The position numbers and the translations under genes are program-made. Of a DNA stretch of 52,351 nt, positions 50,101-52,351 are shown one piece after another. The notes under the pieces are model-generated. The model searched no databases. It saw nothing but the letters and a program-made list of their open reading frames with translations, and had not been told where the DNA came from. This stretch comes from Myxococcus dinghuensis (lineage in GTDB: Bacteria > Myxococcota > Myxococcia > Myxococcales > Myxococcaceae): NCBI RefSeq assembly GCF_024198235.1, contig NZ_JAKCFB010000057.1, positions 1-52,351 of the forward strand, given 5' to 3'. Numbering within the stretch: the stretch's first letter is position 1; every line of letters begins with the position of its first letter.

Positions 50101-52351
50101 GGAACGTCCTGATGGACGTAGGCGAACAGCGATTCCTCGCGGACCCTCGCCAGCAGCTCCCTGAAGCTCCGCGAGCCATCCACTCTCGCCCGCATCACCA
50201 GCGTGTTGACGAACACGCCGATGAGTGGCTCGAGCTCGGACCTCGTGCGTTGTGCGACCGGGCTGCCGACGCAGAAGTCGTCCTGTCCGGAGTGCCGCGC
50301 CAGTACGGCCTCGAAGGCCGCGAGCAGGACCATGAACAGCGTGGCCCCTTGCGCGCGCCCCAGCTTCTCCAACTCGGCGACGAGGTGTGGCGGGATGACG
50401 AAGGCGTGAGTCCCTCCCCGGGTCGTGCGCAGCAGGGGGCGCCCCGAGTCGGCGGGAAGCTCCAGTTCGGGAACGCCCTGGACATGGGCTTTCAGCTCGG
50501 CCAGTTGGGCCTGGATGGCCTCGGACATGACCCACTGGCGCTGCCATGCCGCGTAGTCGGCATATTGGATGGCCAGCGCAGGAAGCCGGGCTGCGAGCGC
50601 TCCGACCTGGGCTCGATAGAGCGCCGCGACCTCATGCAGGAGGGCGCCCATCGACCAACCGTCCGCGACGATGTGGTGCATGCACAGGAGCAGCACGTGC
50701 TCCAGGTCGTCCACGCGCACCAGGACGGTGCGGAGGAGCGGCCCCTTCTCCAGATCGAACCGATGGTGGGCCTCCAGGCTCATCCGGGACCGCAGCGCGG
50801 CCGAGCGCTCGGCGGAGGGCAATGCGCCCAAGTCGACGACGGGCAACACCCATTCGCTCGGAGTGGCCTCGATGCGCTGGAAGGGGTGCCCTTCCCGAGC
50901 AAAGAAGGTCGTGCGCAGCACTTCGTGGCGGCGCACCACCGCGCCGAACGTCGCCCGCAGGGCCTCGATTTCGAGAGGTCCCGTCAAACGCAGCGCCACG
51001 GGGATGTTGTAGACGGCCTCTCCGGATTGGAGTTGCTCCACGAACCACATGCGTTGCTGGGAGAAGGAGAGCGGAAGCTCCGCTCCCCGGGGCGCCGGGA
51101 GCAGCGGAGGCATCGTCGTCCGTGAGCCTCCCAGCAAGACGGCCTCGACCTGCGCGGCGAGCCGAGCCAGCGTGGAGGACTCGAACAGCTCGCGCAACGA
51201 CAACTCCGCGCCGAGGAGCGTGCGGATGCGCACCATGAGCTGGGTGGCGAGGAGGGAGTGCCCTCCCAACGCGAAGAAGTCGTCGTCCAGGCCCACGTGT
51301 GACACGCCCAGCAACTCGCGAATCATCGCGGCGAGCTGCTGCTGAACGAGCGTCAGCGACTCACCGCCCTTCGCGGACGCCGAAGTCCACTGGGGTTCCG
51401 GTAGGGCCCCGCGGTCCGTCTTCCCGTTGGGTGCGAGCGGGAACGCGGCCAGGGGAACGAACGCGCTCGGGACCATGAACTCCGGAACGTGTCTTCGCAG
51501 CATCTCCTCGAGCCCCGCCACGTCCACGGTCGCGGGCGTGACATAGGCAACGAGCCGAGGCTCCCCCGAGGCACGCTCCCTCAGGGTGACGATGGCCTCC
51601 GACACCTCCGGCTGGAGACGCAGCGCGGCTTCGACGTCGCCGAGTTCGATGCGGAAGCCACGGAGCTTGACCTGGAAGTCGGAGCGGCCGAGGTACTCGA
51701 GGGTGCCGTCGGAGGCCCAACGGGCGAGGTCTCCAGTGCGGTACATGCGCCCGTGGGCGACGGGCCCGAAGGTGTCGGGGAGGAAGCGCTCGGCGGTGAG
51801 TTGAGGCCGGTTCCAGTAGCCCAGGCCGACCTGGACGCCGGCGATGAAGAGTTCGCCCGGGATGCCGATGGGGGAGGGCTGGCCGTGGGCGTCGAGGACG
51901 TAGAGGCGGGTGTTGGCGACGGGCCGGCCGATGGGGATGGAGGGGCGGGTGTCACCGCGGACGCAGTGCCAGGAGGAGACGTCGACGGCGGCCTCGGTGG
52001 GGCCGTAGAGGTTGTGGACCTCGGAGGTGGAGGGCAGGTGCGCGTGGGCGCGCTTCACCAGGTCGACAGGGAGGGCCTCACCACTGCACACCACGCGCTT
52101 GAGGTGCGTCAGCGACGCGAGGCCGGGCTCCTCGAGGAAGGCGCGCAGCATGGAGGGGACGAAGTGGACTGTCGTCACGCGCTGCTCGGCGAGCAGCTTC
52201 ACCAGGTAGCCCGAGTCCTGGTGCCCGCCGGGCTGTGCCACCACGAGTCGTGCGCCGGCGAGCAGGGGCCAGAAGAACTCCCAGACGGAGACGTCGAAGC
52301 TGAAGGGCGTCTTCTGCACCACCGCGTCCGCGGCCGTCAGTGAGTACTCCT
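29154..52351 (-). CDS. Hybrid NRPS-PKS megasynthetase, C-terminal part (start beyond window)
   Basis: One unbroken frame of about 7,730 codons, open to the right edge: the codons beyond 52322 continue the adenylation motif (EYSLTAADAV), so the true N-terminus is outside. Domains in protein order (window residues, codon 1 = 52322): partial A1, T1 (Ser356); C2-A2-T2; C3-A3-T3; KS (Cys2732)-AT (Ser3181)-T4; C4-A4*[monooxygenase]; C5-A5-T5; C6a-C6b-A6-T6-TE (Ser7538, His7698). Read-out of binding-pocket residues gives Ser, Ser, unresolved, malonyl, Val-like, Val. It assembles a peptide/polyketide chain on phosphopantetheinyl carriers in the cytosol and releases it by the thioesterase. No epimerase or ketoreductase is seen. 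The closest match I can recall is the myxoprincomide synthetase of M. xanthus (unverified). Confidence 0.97.
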   Translation of the reverse strand, partial: EYSLTAADAVVQKTPFSFDVSVWEFFWPLLAGARLVVAQPGGHQDSGYLVKLLAEQRVTTVHFVPSMLRAFLEEPGLASLTHLKRVVCSGEALPVDLVKRAHAHLPSTSEVHNLYGPTEAAVDVSSWHCVRGDTRPSIPIGRPVANTRLYVLDAHGQPSPIGIPGELFIAGVQVGLGYWNRPQLTAERFLPDTFGPVAHGRMYRTGDLARWASDGTLEYLGRSDFQVKLRGFRIELGDVEAALRLQPEVSEAIVTLRERASGEPRLVAYVTPATVDVAGLEEMLRRHVPEFMVPSAFVPLAAFPLAPNGKTDRGALPEPQWTSASAKGGESLTLVQQQLAAMIRELLGVSHVGLDDDFFALGGHSLLATQLMVRIRTLLGAELSLRELFESSTLARLAAQVEAVLLGGSRTTMPPLLPAPRGAELPLSFSQQRMWFVEQLQSGEAVYNIPVALRLTGPLEIEALRATFGAVVRRHEVLRTTFFAREGHPFQRIEATPSEWVLPVVDLGALPSAERSAALRSRMSLEAHHRFDLEKGPLLRTVLVRVDDLEHVLLLCMHHIVADGWSMGALLHEVAALYRAQVGALAARLPALAIQYADYAAWQRQWVMSEAIQAQLAELKAHVQGVPELELPADSGRPLLRTTRGGTHAFVIPPHLVAELEKLGRAQGATLFMVLLAAFEAVLARHSGQDDFCVGSPVAQRTRSELEPLIGVFVNTLVMRARVDGSRSFRELLARVREESLFAYVHQDVPFDRLVESLGGERDGRRSPLIQAMFVLQNAPIQAPDLPGVQVEVLRTATDTARFDLTLSMTELREGSLDGALEFSLDVFSPASAERLCRQWVVLLEAAVRDPGTQVGRLPLLPEDERRKVLAEFQGRAERYPTDVLLHTLIEAQVDRTPHAEAVRFESEVLTYAQLDARANQLAHHLRALGAGPNRLVAVCLERSLDMVVALVAVLKSGAAYVPLDPAYPRERLAGMLEDAQAPVLLTHQRLLQVLPRHSAHGVCLDTEAEVLSRRPTSRPAPLADPDSLAYVIFTSGSTGRPKGAMNAHRGIVNRLLWIQQEYALTGADAVMQKTPFSFDVSVWEFFWPLISGARLVVARPGGHQDPGYLVKLLAEQRVTTVHFVPSMLRVFLEEPGLESLTHLERVVCSGEALPVDLVKRAHARLPATTEVFNLYGPTEAAVEVSFWHCVRGDTRSTIPIGRPVANTRLYVLDAQGQPCPIGVPGELFIGGVQVGQGYWNRPQLTAERFVPDPFGPDAHGRMYRTGDLARWASDGAIEYLGRADFQVKLRGFRIELGEIEAALLAQPTVREAVVLVREDTPGDPRLVAYVVATSPELDTAALQSSLGERLPTFMVPAHFVVLSKFPLSPSGKLDRKALPAPVSSVTGATPLEPTASYRLTPFQQRVAAIFRELLRVETVGPHDNFFALGGHSLIATQVVSRLRSTFGVELPVKALFDAPSVARLTEMVEEAMLHRTAAPRAPTAQRLSRDGELPLSFAQQRLWLLDQLQPGRAEYNIVGAMSLEGALDQEALRRALDHIVSRHESLRVTFHLSEGTPIQVVHPHAYWVLPLTDLTTVPPEALQQATERFIGEEASTPFELASGPLLRTHLLKLEERRHVLVLAMHHIVSDGWSLGVLRREVVETYEAFTSGRTPSLPPLPMQYIDFAAWQRQQLQGETLAREVDWWKQRLMGAPMVLEIPTDRPRPTIRSARGGSLPIHLSRQQVAPLFELAQRSGATPFMALASVWLLLLSRYSRQEDLLVGSPIAGRRSNELEGLIGFFVNTLVLRARVHPRESFRSLLAQVREMTLAAYEHQDVPFEKLVEELQPQRDLSRNPLVQVVVALQNMPVDQTRIAGLTLRTLDVSNDSARFDLGLITYEDAGALRGVIEYSADLFTASTVERLGEHLRTLVEAVGRTPDAPLSSLDMVPPDERQRMLVAWNDTTRPYDSDGTVAQVFSRYASLRPSAVALEAGDERVTYGDLEARANRLAHTLRARGVGPDTLVAVCLERGVELIVSLLAILKAGGAYVPLDASYPGQRLAYMLEDAKPLLLLTSRALRERLSLPAPAPEPLFPEELDLSDAPVAPPDSVAGPRQLAYVIFTSGSTGRPKGVGIENRGLLRLCQAEPYVRYGTRETGILLAPISFDGSVMEIWPALLNGGRLVLYPADALPSDLARLGDVLERHGVTYIHLPSGLFSQLVEHRPDVLRRLREVHVGGDVLSATHARRMLSAMRVSLTNGYGPTECSVVATAFPLTKLEHVGESVPIGRPIANTQVYVLDADLHPVPIGVPGELFLGGEGLARGYVSRPALTAERFIPHPFATTPGERLYRTGDLVRWRSDGVLEFIGRADHQVKVRGFRIELSEVETALRALPTVNEAVAIVREDVPGDKRLVAYVTPRAGQSLDPASLRVELRQQLPEYMVPSILVALEALPVGTSGKVERAALPVPDAESTGRKGRFIEPSNPLEQQIAAVWAKALGTEHVGIHDHLFEELGGTSLTVVRIATSLREALSQEIPVVWLFEYPTVHGLATTLERQRQGSAEAPASEAPRPSTLPAEPRLPPPATSGAIAIIGMAGRFPGAGSVTEFWRNLRDGVESISRFTDAEVERPPGLPADLDLRQHPAFVPAGGVLDGVDLFDPAFFDMSPREAQWLDPQQRLFLQTAWTALEDAGVDPDRFPGAISLHAGAIDSGYADAVRASMPIDGAALFELYGTATHTSLATKTSYKLGLTGESVLINTACSTGLVAVHLACQNLLSGAAQVALAGATRLSVPQRTGYVYQEGMILSPDGHCRPFDAQAQGTVTGNGVACIVLKRLEDAVRDGDSVYAVIRATATNNDGRDKSGFTAPSVAGQAAVIRRALALSGVKAEDIAYVETHGTATPLGDPIEVAALQRAYGLGPQHRGSIALASLKSNVGHLDTVAGLAGLMKAALALHHGEVPPSLHYQRPNPRIDFDATPFFVNTTLRPWPRSQTPRRAAVSSFGIGGTNAHAILEESPMPPSGTSRRSHQVFVLSARSPEALEAASRQLAAHAEALSGEGLLADAAFTHAVGRKAFEHRRAVVAHDAADLHRQLLKPYTPVKVKDLEAARRRRVAFIFPGQGTQQLGMGRDLYDGEPRFRASLETCLGLLPESLRERVHALIRAAPGTDAEHAALLGDTRVALPALFAVEYSLARLWMDWGLRPHAVLGHSFGEYAAACIAGVLSLEDGLKLAVARGDLMHRMPPGGMLAVALPESQVLPLLSGRLSLAAVNGPDRCVVSGPAVEVERLQARLKAQDVGVVRMPAPHAFHSADVEPLMPELERVVASLRRAAPSVRYVSSVTGRLTHPGELAAPRYWADQMRQPVRFADAVGALLEDGCSVLLEVGPGQDLTPLVRTSLGQDQGQVKALATLKRGGATPEHASLLATLGELWTQGLEIDWSAVFAGEPRQRLHLPTYPFQERRVWVEPPSTSAPRVQVAHVAAAEQPPLRMTADGHVPRIDVPPAEPSGGSMANARAPVALEPPITAIPMPPHGVVSVAPASVSAAPALAPASLERPAQEPTGRADRPRGNVEERLAALWRARLGVEFVGRDDDFLEIGGNSLMAAQLLNQVREEFGVQFQLAVLFEAPTVSSLARRIEPLLSLSTPAAPSREQPLAPVSRVGEVPLSFVQERVWRLEQYLPGLSAYNIPVLLRLDGDLDVPTMERALQEVVQRHEALRTTYDTVDGRPVQRFHASFRIPLPVVEVHGATPEAREVEAMRLAREDAGAPYDLVRGPVVRTTLLRLEPRRHILIAGIHHVVSDTLSMGIFLNELGQLYAAIKQGRPSGLQPLPVQYADFGAWQRRGIRDGHLVDQEKWWRTRLAGMPRRIDVPTDRPRPENSPLTSVRMPVAFSPTFSRELTAFGKREGFTPYLLVLAGWQALLHRYSGQTDIVVGTPIANRTRPELLPLIGYVAHSVAFRTSFGDDPTFRELLVRVRQELNEVQSRPDVPFEYLSESVLPGKDIHRGRMTDTVFVYHNALGTGAGALEMVGVRASMAEIPDGPVQWGATLSDLTLVLGEEPGQIRGALEYATELFDERTARGMMAHLEVLLASGLANPDARISNLGLGTAAERADWPAPLSLKTSPTSVPAQLDGRATRHSRSVAASQGEHAWTWDTLSARAHAIARRLLSMGLRNDEPVAVCLPPSPTKLAVLWGILEAGGAVVTVSPSGLSELSTYAAPDGRGPLLVTRKDGVASARLDPSRVLYEESLSDLPVQASGAGARGAGTVAWLMPQGPGRPAWVLGAGELAALFDAMDERLRPIEGGTWVAATEPTADCPELEQLWALSRGLRVTFPSERVASRLVHLRGEGPRSRAMDMSLIYFANDEDSLKGPKYELLIEGAKFADAHGFSAVWTPERHFHSFGGLYPQPAVVAAALATVTRNLKLRSGSVVLPLHDPMQVAEQWSVVDNLSNGRVGLSVATGWHVADFTFAPQNFENRRDVLVRHLETLRALWRGAKVLRTGGGGAQLELALRPKPVQRELPVWLTASSSPETFRLAGELGAGVLTGLLAQSLEDLKRKVALYRDAWRRNGHAGRGHITLMLHAFIGDDEQEVLRQVRAPLLSYFRSSAEITASLLATQGLQGEIDKVSEEDIAALLEHTFEHHAKGTGLIGTVDSGLKRLLEVREADVDEVACLIDFGLETPVVLEGLRRLARLRERLDQDASTRMAQVRVEGDQGVEELLSLTRGPGAVFLHTSARLARTLSELPVPREALGAVGVLVLEGASVELATSLHRASGIEVLLAGSPVSGAMLPRSPSERLPKGLRAWVLDPTGRPVPVGVVGELAVEGAGLPSGLWKAEDEERRRLVKHPTGGATRLLRTGTHGRLRADGRVERVQSPAIKAPGPTKSPTTAPAVTAPPATPTAIPRAKRDGPLPLSFAQQRLWYLQQLSPKSTAYNNGSSFRLTGPLDVGALQASLTELVRRHEVLRTTYRLTPEGAVQVIHPEASLPMPLEDVPGETREAREAEMLRRCLAHAHEVFDLETGPVVRARLLRMGPEEHVVAFALHHVVSDAWCNLVLARELGVLYTCFSAGRPSPLPELPVQYADYAVWQREWLEGAVLDGQLRWWTAQLTDVPALELPTDRPRPAIQAHAGAILHFVLGRDVVEPVLALGRREGATSFMVMLALYQVLLGKHAGQEDFAIGVPTAGRTRPEVEGLIGCFVNTLALRTQLVGDPSFRELLSRVKSAALAAFSNQDTPFERLIEALRVPRDQSRTPVFQVSLNVVNTPPIEATHQSFSLSKVDIDTGTSKFDLNLDVFEEQGALRCSLEYATSLFEAATVERLAARLAVLARVVAAQPDLPLSQLSLMTEDERRRVLVEWNDTAVDTPREASIPALFARQVADTPHAVALASASGQYTYAELAQRSARLANHLRSLGVRRGSRVGLAMERSAELIVGMLGVLEAGAAYVPLDPGHPPERLSWILREAGVDILVTQQSLDEGWPGLTFPPVLIDADWDVIARQPATAPTEPLGGDDLAYVMFTSGSTGQPKGVCVPHRGVTRLVRGSTFMRMGPEEVFLHLAPAAFDASTLEVWGALLNGGRLVIAPSEAQSVEALGALLVESGITSVWLTAALFDQVVQHQGEALAQVRQVLAGGDVLPVRRVREHLARVAPDAVLINGYGPTENTTFSTTHTLRAGAEPGQSVPIGRPLSNSTAYVLDGSLQLVPPGIPGELFVGGAGLAWGYLNRSDLTAERFVPHPFSATPGARLYRTGDRVRWREDGTLEFLGRVDFQLKIRGFRIEPGEVEAVIGGLGGVREVVVIAREDLPGDKRLVAYVVPEEDDALEVGTLKALVQRRLPEYMVPSAFVLLAALPLSPNGKVDRKALPPPEQPAVSATPDAAPRNETETRLAAIWAEVLHQESVGIHDDFFELGGHSLLATQVVSRIRAVLGVELPLGDLFGAPTVAKLAERLSTATQAKAPTLQRAPRTEDLPLSFAQQRLWFVDQLQPGTTVYNNPFPLRLRGTLDEAVLRRTFEELVRRHEALRTTFANKDGQPVQKIHAASFVPMQRVDLSRIAQEAVRRAEALRLVNEEVGRSFDLSKGPLIRTLLLKLQPDEHILVLHVHHIVSDGWSLGVFKRELSMLYEAFRKRLPSPLPELPVQYADYAVWQRKWLSGATLAAEVGWWKQALEGAPVTLDLPVDKPRPAVFNHQGDVARLDLSLSLTEALEALAQREGVTSFMLLLAVFHTLLHRYSGQEDILVGSPIANRNLADTEGLIGFFVNTLVLRARPQPTLRFRELLKQVRDDTLGAYEHQAVPFEKLVEELLPTRDARRSPLFQVMFSLLNTPAGSVGIEELVVEEAESDVSPMAMFELSLHVSRGPGGFSGVLSYGTDLFAHESMERFCRDYERLLQGIVTDVDSRLGELPLAGPAQQRQPVPGRAEPLSPGEAPRAGTRPPLSFAQQRLWFLEQLQPGTALYNMPAPIRFSGSLALPKFQRAADELVRRHESLRTSFHEDRGEPYQVIHPATPGVLSVVDLSRMDPEARRREVERRVSEDANQPFDLAVGPLLRMTMLVLEPTEHVLMLCMHHSISDAWSQGLLARELLLLYDAFSRGAPSPFPELTLQYADYATWQREWLRGDTLKTQLDWWKTRLAGAPVALELLTDRPRPAVRSHRGAAAPVTLSRALSQDLETLAQRESVTPFMLLLAGFQALLHRHSGQEDVLVGSPIAGRRHAGTEVLIGFFVNTLVLRARFSPTLTFRELLAQARDTTLGAFDHQDVPFERLVEEIQPARDLGRTPLFQVVFNFQNTPDVDVQLPDLTLRGVEMEHALARFELELAMVRMPDGYRGALVFDTDLFDRTTAERLVTRLQLLLEAAVANPDAPVSGHPLLTRTERHAVLTDWNRTHARGHPVGNIAQHFSAQVQRAPDAVALVLGRSRMTYAELDARSTQLANHLLALGVGLEARVGVCLHRSFDMVVGLLAILKVGAAYVPVDPSHPAPRRAFVLDDANVSVLLTQEALADTLSAGTRPVVRLDSDQALIARRPREMPYVHIGEEHLAYVTYTSGSTGQPKGVEIAHRGVLRLVQDPGFVYLDSREVLLQLSPLAFDASTFEIWGALLNGAQLVLHPHATVDLDELTHTLSRHQVTVLWLTAALFDQVQRHRPEALTPIRQVLAGGDVLSVARVRERLATGRPLVNGYGPTENTTFTTTHHLASEEDLGVTVPIGHPVHHTQVYVLDDSMQPVPVGMPGELYVGGAGLARGYTGQPALTAERFVPHPFATTPGERLYRTGDRASWRPDGTLMFLGRVDSQVKLRGFRVEPGEVEAVLRGRPEVGEAVVLVREVTPGDKRLVAYVTSRSSQPLDVAALRSALQQLLPEYLVPSHLMVLDRLPLTTHGKVDTRALPEPTTESVQAGAWVAPRDMLELRLARLWEEVLGLPSVGVRSSFFDLGGHSLLAVRLMAEVGELVGRKLPLATLFQAPTIEQLAEWLRRERPSRPSSLVPFGHTGVADRTPFFCVHPVGGNVLCYAELARLVGTQRPFYGLQAQGVDGDTAPRTSIEAMAAAYVEAVQEVQPRGPYLLGGWSLGGVVAYEMARQLRARGETVGLLAVFDAYAPRAGGMEDAAPRLHSALLFAKDLMGASLATLELDVASLAGREPDEVLGRLLEAGLASGALPRGMDLSRLRALFEVFEAHHAALLRYGPRPLSGRTLLFEASEVEEGATADRGWAALVGAALERHVIPGDHYALLRGRGVQLLAERLKEALEHVP
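29157..34500 (-). other. Terminal module: C-C-A(Val)-T-TE
   Basis: Two condensation domains in a row: C6a (33215-34500, VHHIVSDGWSLG intact) and C6b (31800-33105, MHHSISDAWSQG), joined by a linker of about 35 residues with no A or T. A6 (30255-31760) has TYTSGSTGQPKG and pocket D-A-F-W-L-G-G-T-F with Lys in HGKVDTRALP, the textbook valine code. T6 is SSFFDLGGHSLLAVR. The thioesterase (29157-29975) has FFCVHPVGGNVLCY, GGWSLGGVVAYEMA (Ser codon 29709-29711) and IPGDHYALL (His codon 29229-29231). Release may be hydrolytic or cyclising. Confidence 0.92.
34560..37680 (-). other. Module 5: C-A(Val-like)-T
   Basis: C5 has LHHVVSDAWCNL (Ala for the motif Gly). A5 has LAYVMFTSGSTGQPKG and pocket D-A-L-W-L-G-G-T-F plus Lys in NGKVDRKALP: an aliphatic, valine-type code. 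T5 is DDFFELGGHSLLATQ. C5 must accept the chain from the carrier of the PKS module, because the intervening oxygenase module has none. Confidence 0.88.
37790..41430 (-). other. Oxygenase module: C4 - split decayed A domain with luciferase-like monooxygenase, no T
   Basis: C4 (40100-41430) has IHHVVSDTLSMG, with Thr for the Gly of HHxxxDG. The A remnant (39345-40020) keeps an A1/A2-like stretch (MGLRNDEPVAVCL, GILEAGGAVVTV) but the P-loop is ruined: VAWLMPQGPGRPAW. At 38310-39344 sits a flavin monooxygenase of the secondary-metabolite luciferase-like (TIGR04020) type: MDMSLIYFANDED, GFSAVWTPERHFH, LRSGSVVLPLHDP, VGLSVATGWHVADF, PVWLTASSSPETFRLAGE. The remnant then resumes (37790-38309: WVLDPTGRPVPVGVVGEL, LLRTGTHGRLRADG) and stops before A8. 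A8-A10 with the catalytic Lys and the carrier are missing, and C5 follows after a Pro/Ala/Thr linker. Confidence 0.88.
41490..44655 (-). other. PKS module: KS-AT(malonyl)-T, no reduction
   Basis: The KS starts at IAIIGMAGRFPGAG and has TACSTG (nucleophile codon 44127-44129), ETHGTATPLGDP and SNVGHLDTVAGLAG: complete Cys-His-His. The AT has FIFPGQGTQQLGMG, GHSFGEYAAA (Ser codon 42780-42782) and the HAFHS motif that marks malonyl-CoA specificity. A Pro/Ala-rich linker leads to T4 (DDFLEIGGNSLMAAQ). No KR, DH or ER is present, so the product left on T4 is a beta-keto thioester. Confidence 0.93.
44750..47900 (-). other. Module 3: C-A(unresolved)-T
   Basis: C3 carries MHHIVSDGWSLG. A3 carries LAYVIFTSGSTGRPKGVG and the A4 region ISFDGSVMEIW. 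Pocket residues read D-G-M-H-H-G-G-V-V with Lys in TSGKVERAALP. I cannot match this to a known code. The T motif is HLFEELGGTSLTVV, where Thr replaces the usual His, which is common in carriers feeding a ketosynthase; the KS follows directly. Confidence 0.85.
47940..51100 (-). other. Module 2: C-A(Ser-like)-T
   Basis: The condensation domain has MHHIVADGWSMG, the intact HHxxxDG. The A domain has LAYVIFTSGSTGRPKG and the pocket D-V-W-H-V-S-L-V-E, differing from module 1 only by Glu for Asp at position 331. Serine is predicted, with that caveat. T motif NFFALGGHSLIATQ. The DNA of the A2 core is nearly identical to A1 (about 48480-49180 against 51660-52351), including roughly 50 bases of perfect identity near 48708 and 51891. 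Confidence 0.88.
51150..52351 (-). other. Module 1 (partial): A(Ser)-T
   Basis: The window begins inside the adenylation domain, so core A1-A3 are missing here. Present: FSFDVSVWE, NLYGPTEAAVDV, YRTGDLARW, FQVKLRGFRIELGDVEAA, and the A10 Lys in PNGKTDRGALP. Aligning to GrsA positions 235-331 gives D-V-W-H-V-S-L-V-D, plus the A10 Lys: a serine code. The carrier motif DDDFFALGGHSLLATQ places the phosphopantetheine Ser at codon 51255-51257. Confidence 0.9.

Noticed and set aside
52320..52322. GTG at 52322 as the start of the megasynthetase
   Set aside because: It is an internal Val codon of an adenylation motif; the coding frame continues upstream to the window edge with EYSLTAADAV, matching module 2.

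Overview
The window is high-GC DNA that looks like a Myxococcales chromosome (Myxococcus, Corallococcus or Pyxidicoccus type). Pointers are the MYXO-CTERM sorting tail on a secreted protein, a PilZ protein of the kind amplified in myxobacteria, an AgmX/PglI C-terminal-type protein and a giant hybrid NRPS-PKS gene. The identification rests on protein features and codon use, not on a database search.

Layout. Positions 1-1470 are accessory DNA with less strict high-GC third positions. They hold IS21-end-like direct repeats, a truncated IS5-family transposase and two small cysteine-pair proteins. Positions 1474-9938 (+) are housekeeping and acyl-CoA metabolism: a lipoprotein, Mrp, two small myxobacterial proteins, 3-hydroxybutyryl-CoA dehydrogenase, enoyl-CoA hydratase, two acyl-CoA dehydrogenases, an AgmX/PglI-type protein and a Cys-rich protein. 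Positions 10202-12511 (-) encode a large secreted Asp/Gly/Ala-repeat protein with a MYXO-CTERM tail. Then come rpsA (+), a TetR-lactonase-like operon (-), and a + strand run with thiolase, both CoA-transferase subunits, PilZ, an RNA m5U methyltransferase, a CoxE-type VWA protein, miaB, gamma carbonic anhydrase, a lone cyclic-nucleotide-binding domain, a DedA protein and a MATE transporter.

Positions 29154-52351 (-) are one uninterrupted coding frame: the C-terminal 7,700-odd residues of a hybrid NRPS-PKS megasynthetase whose start lies beyond the right edge. In protein order: A(partial, Ser)-T / C-A(Ser)-T / C-A(?)-T / KS-AT(malonyl)-T / C-[A* split by a luciferase-like monooxygenase, no T] / C-A(Val-like)-T / C-C-A(Val)-T-TE.

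The most interesting object is the carrier-less oxygenase module directly after a PKS module without ketoreductase. It keeps both halves of a decayed adenylation N-domain around an intact-looking flavin monooxygenase, but has lost the A8-A10 subdomain and the carrier protein. A beta-keto thioester from the PKS module is therefore the likely oxygenase substrate. From memory, the neighbourhood and architecture resemble the myxoprincomide locus of Myxococcus xanthus (giant NRPS-PKS near MXAN_3779, rpsA near MXAN_3793). The product here would be that compound or a relative. This is an unverified inference.

The acyl-CoA genes at 4.3-9.5 kb and 16.7-19.3 kb together can form a butyryl-CoA / acetoacetyl-CoA beta-oxidation and acetoacetate-activation route.
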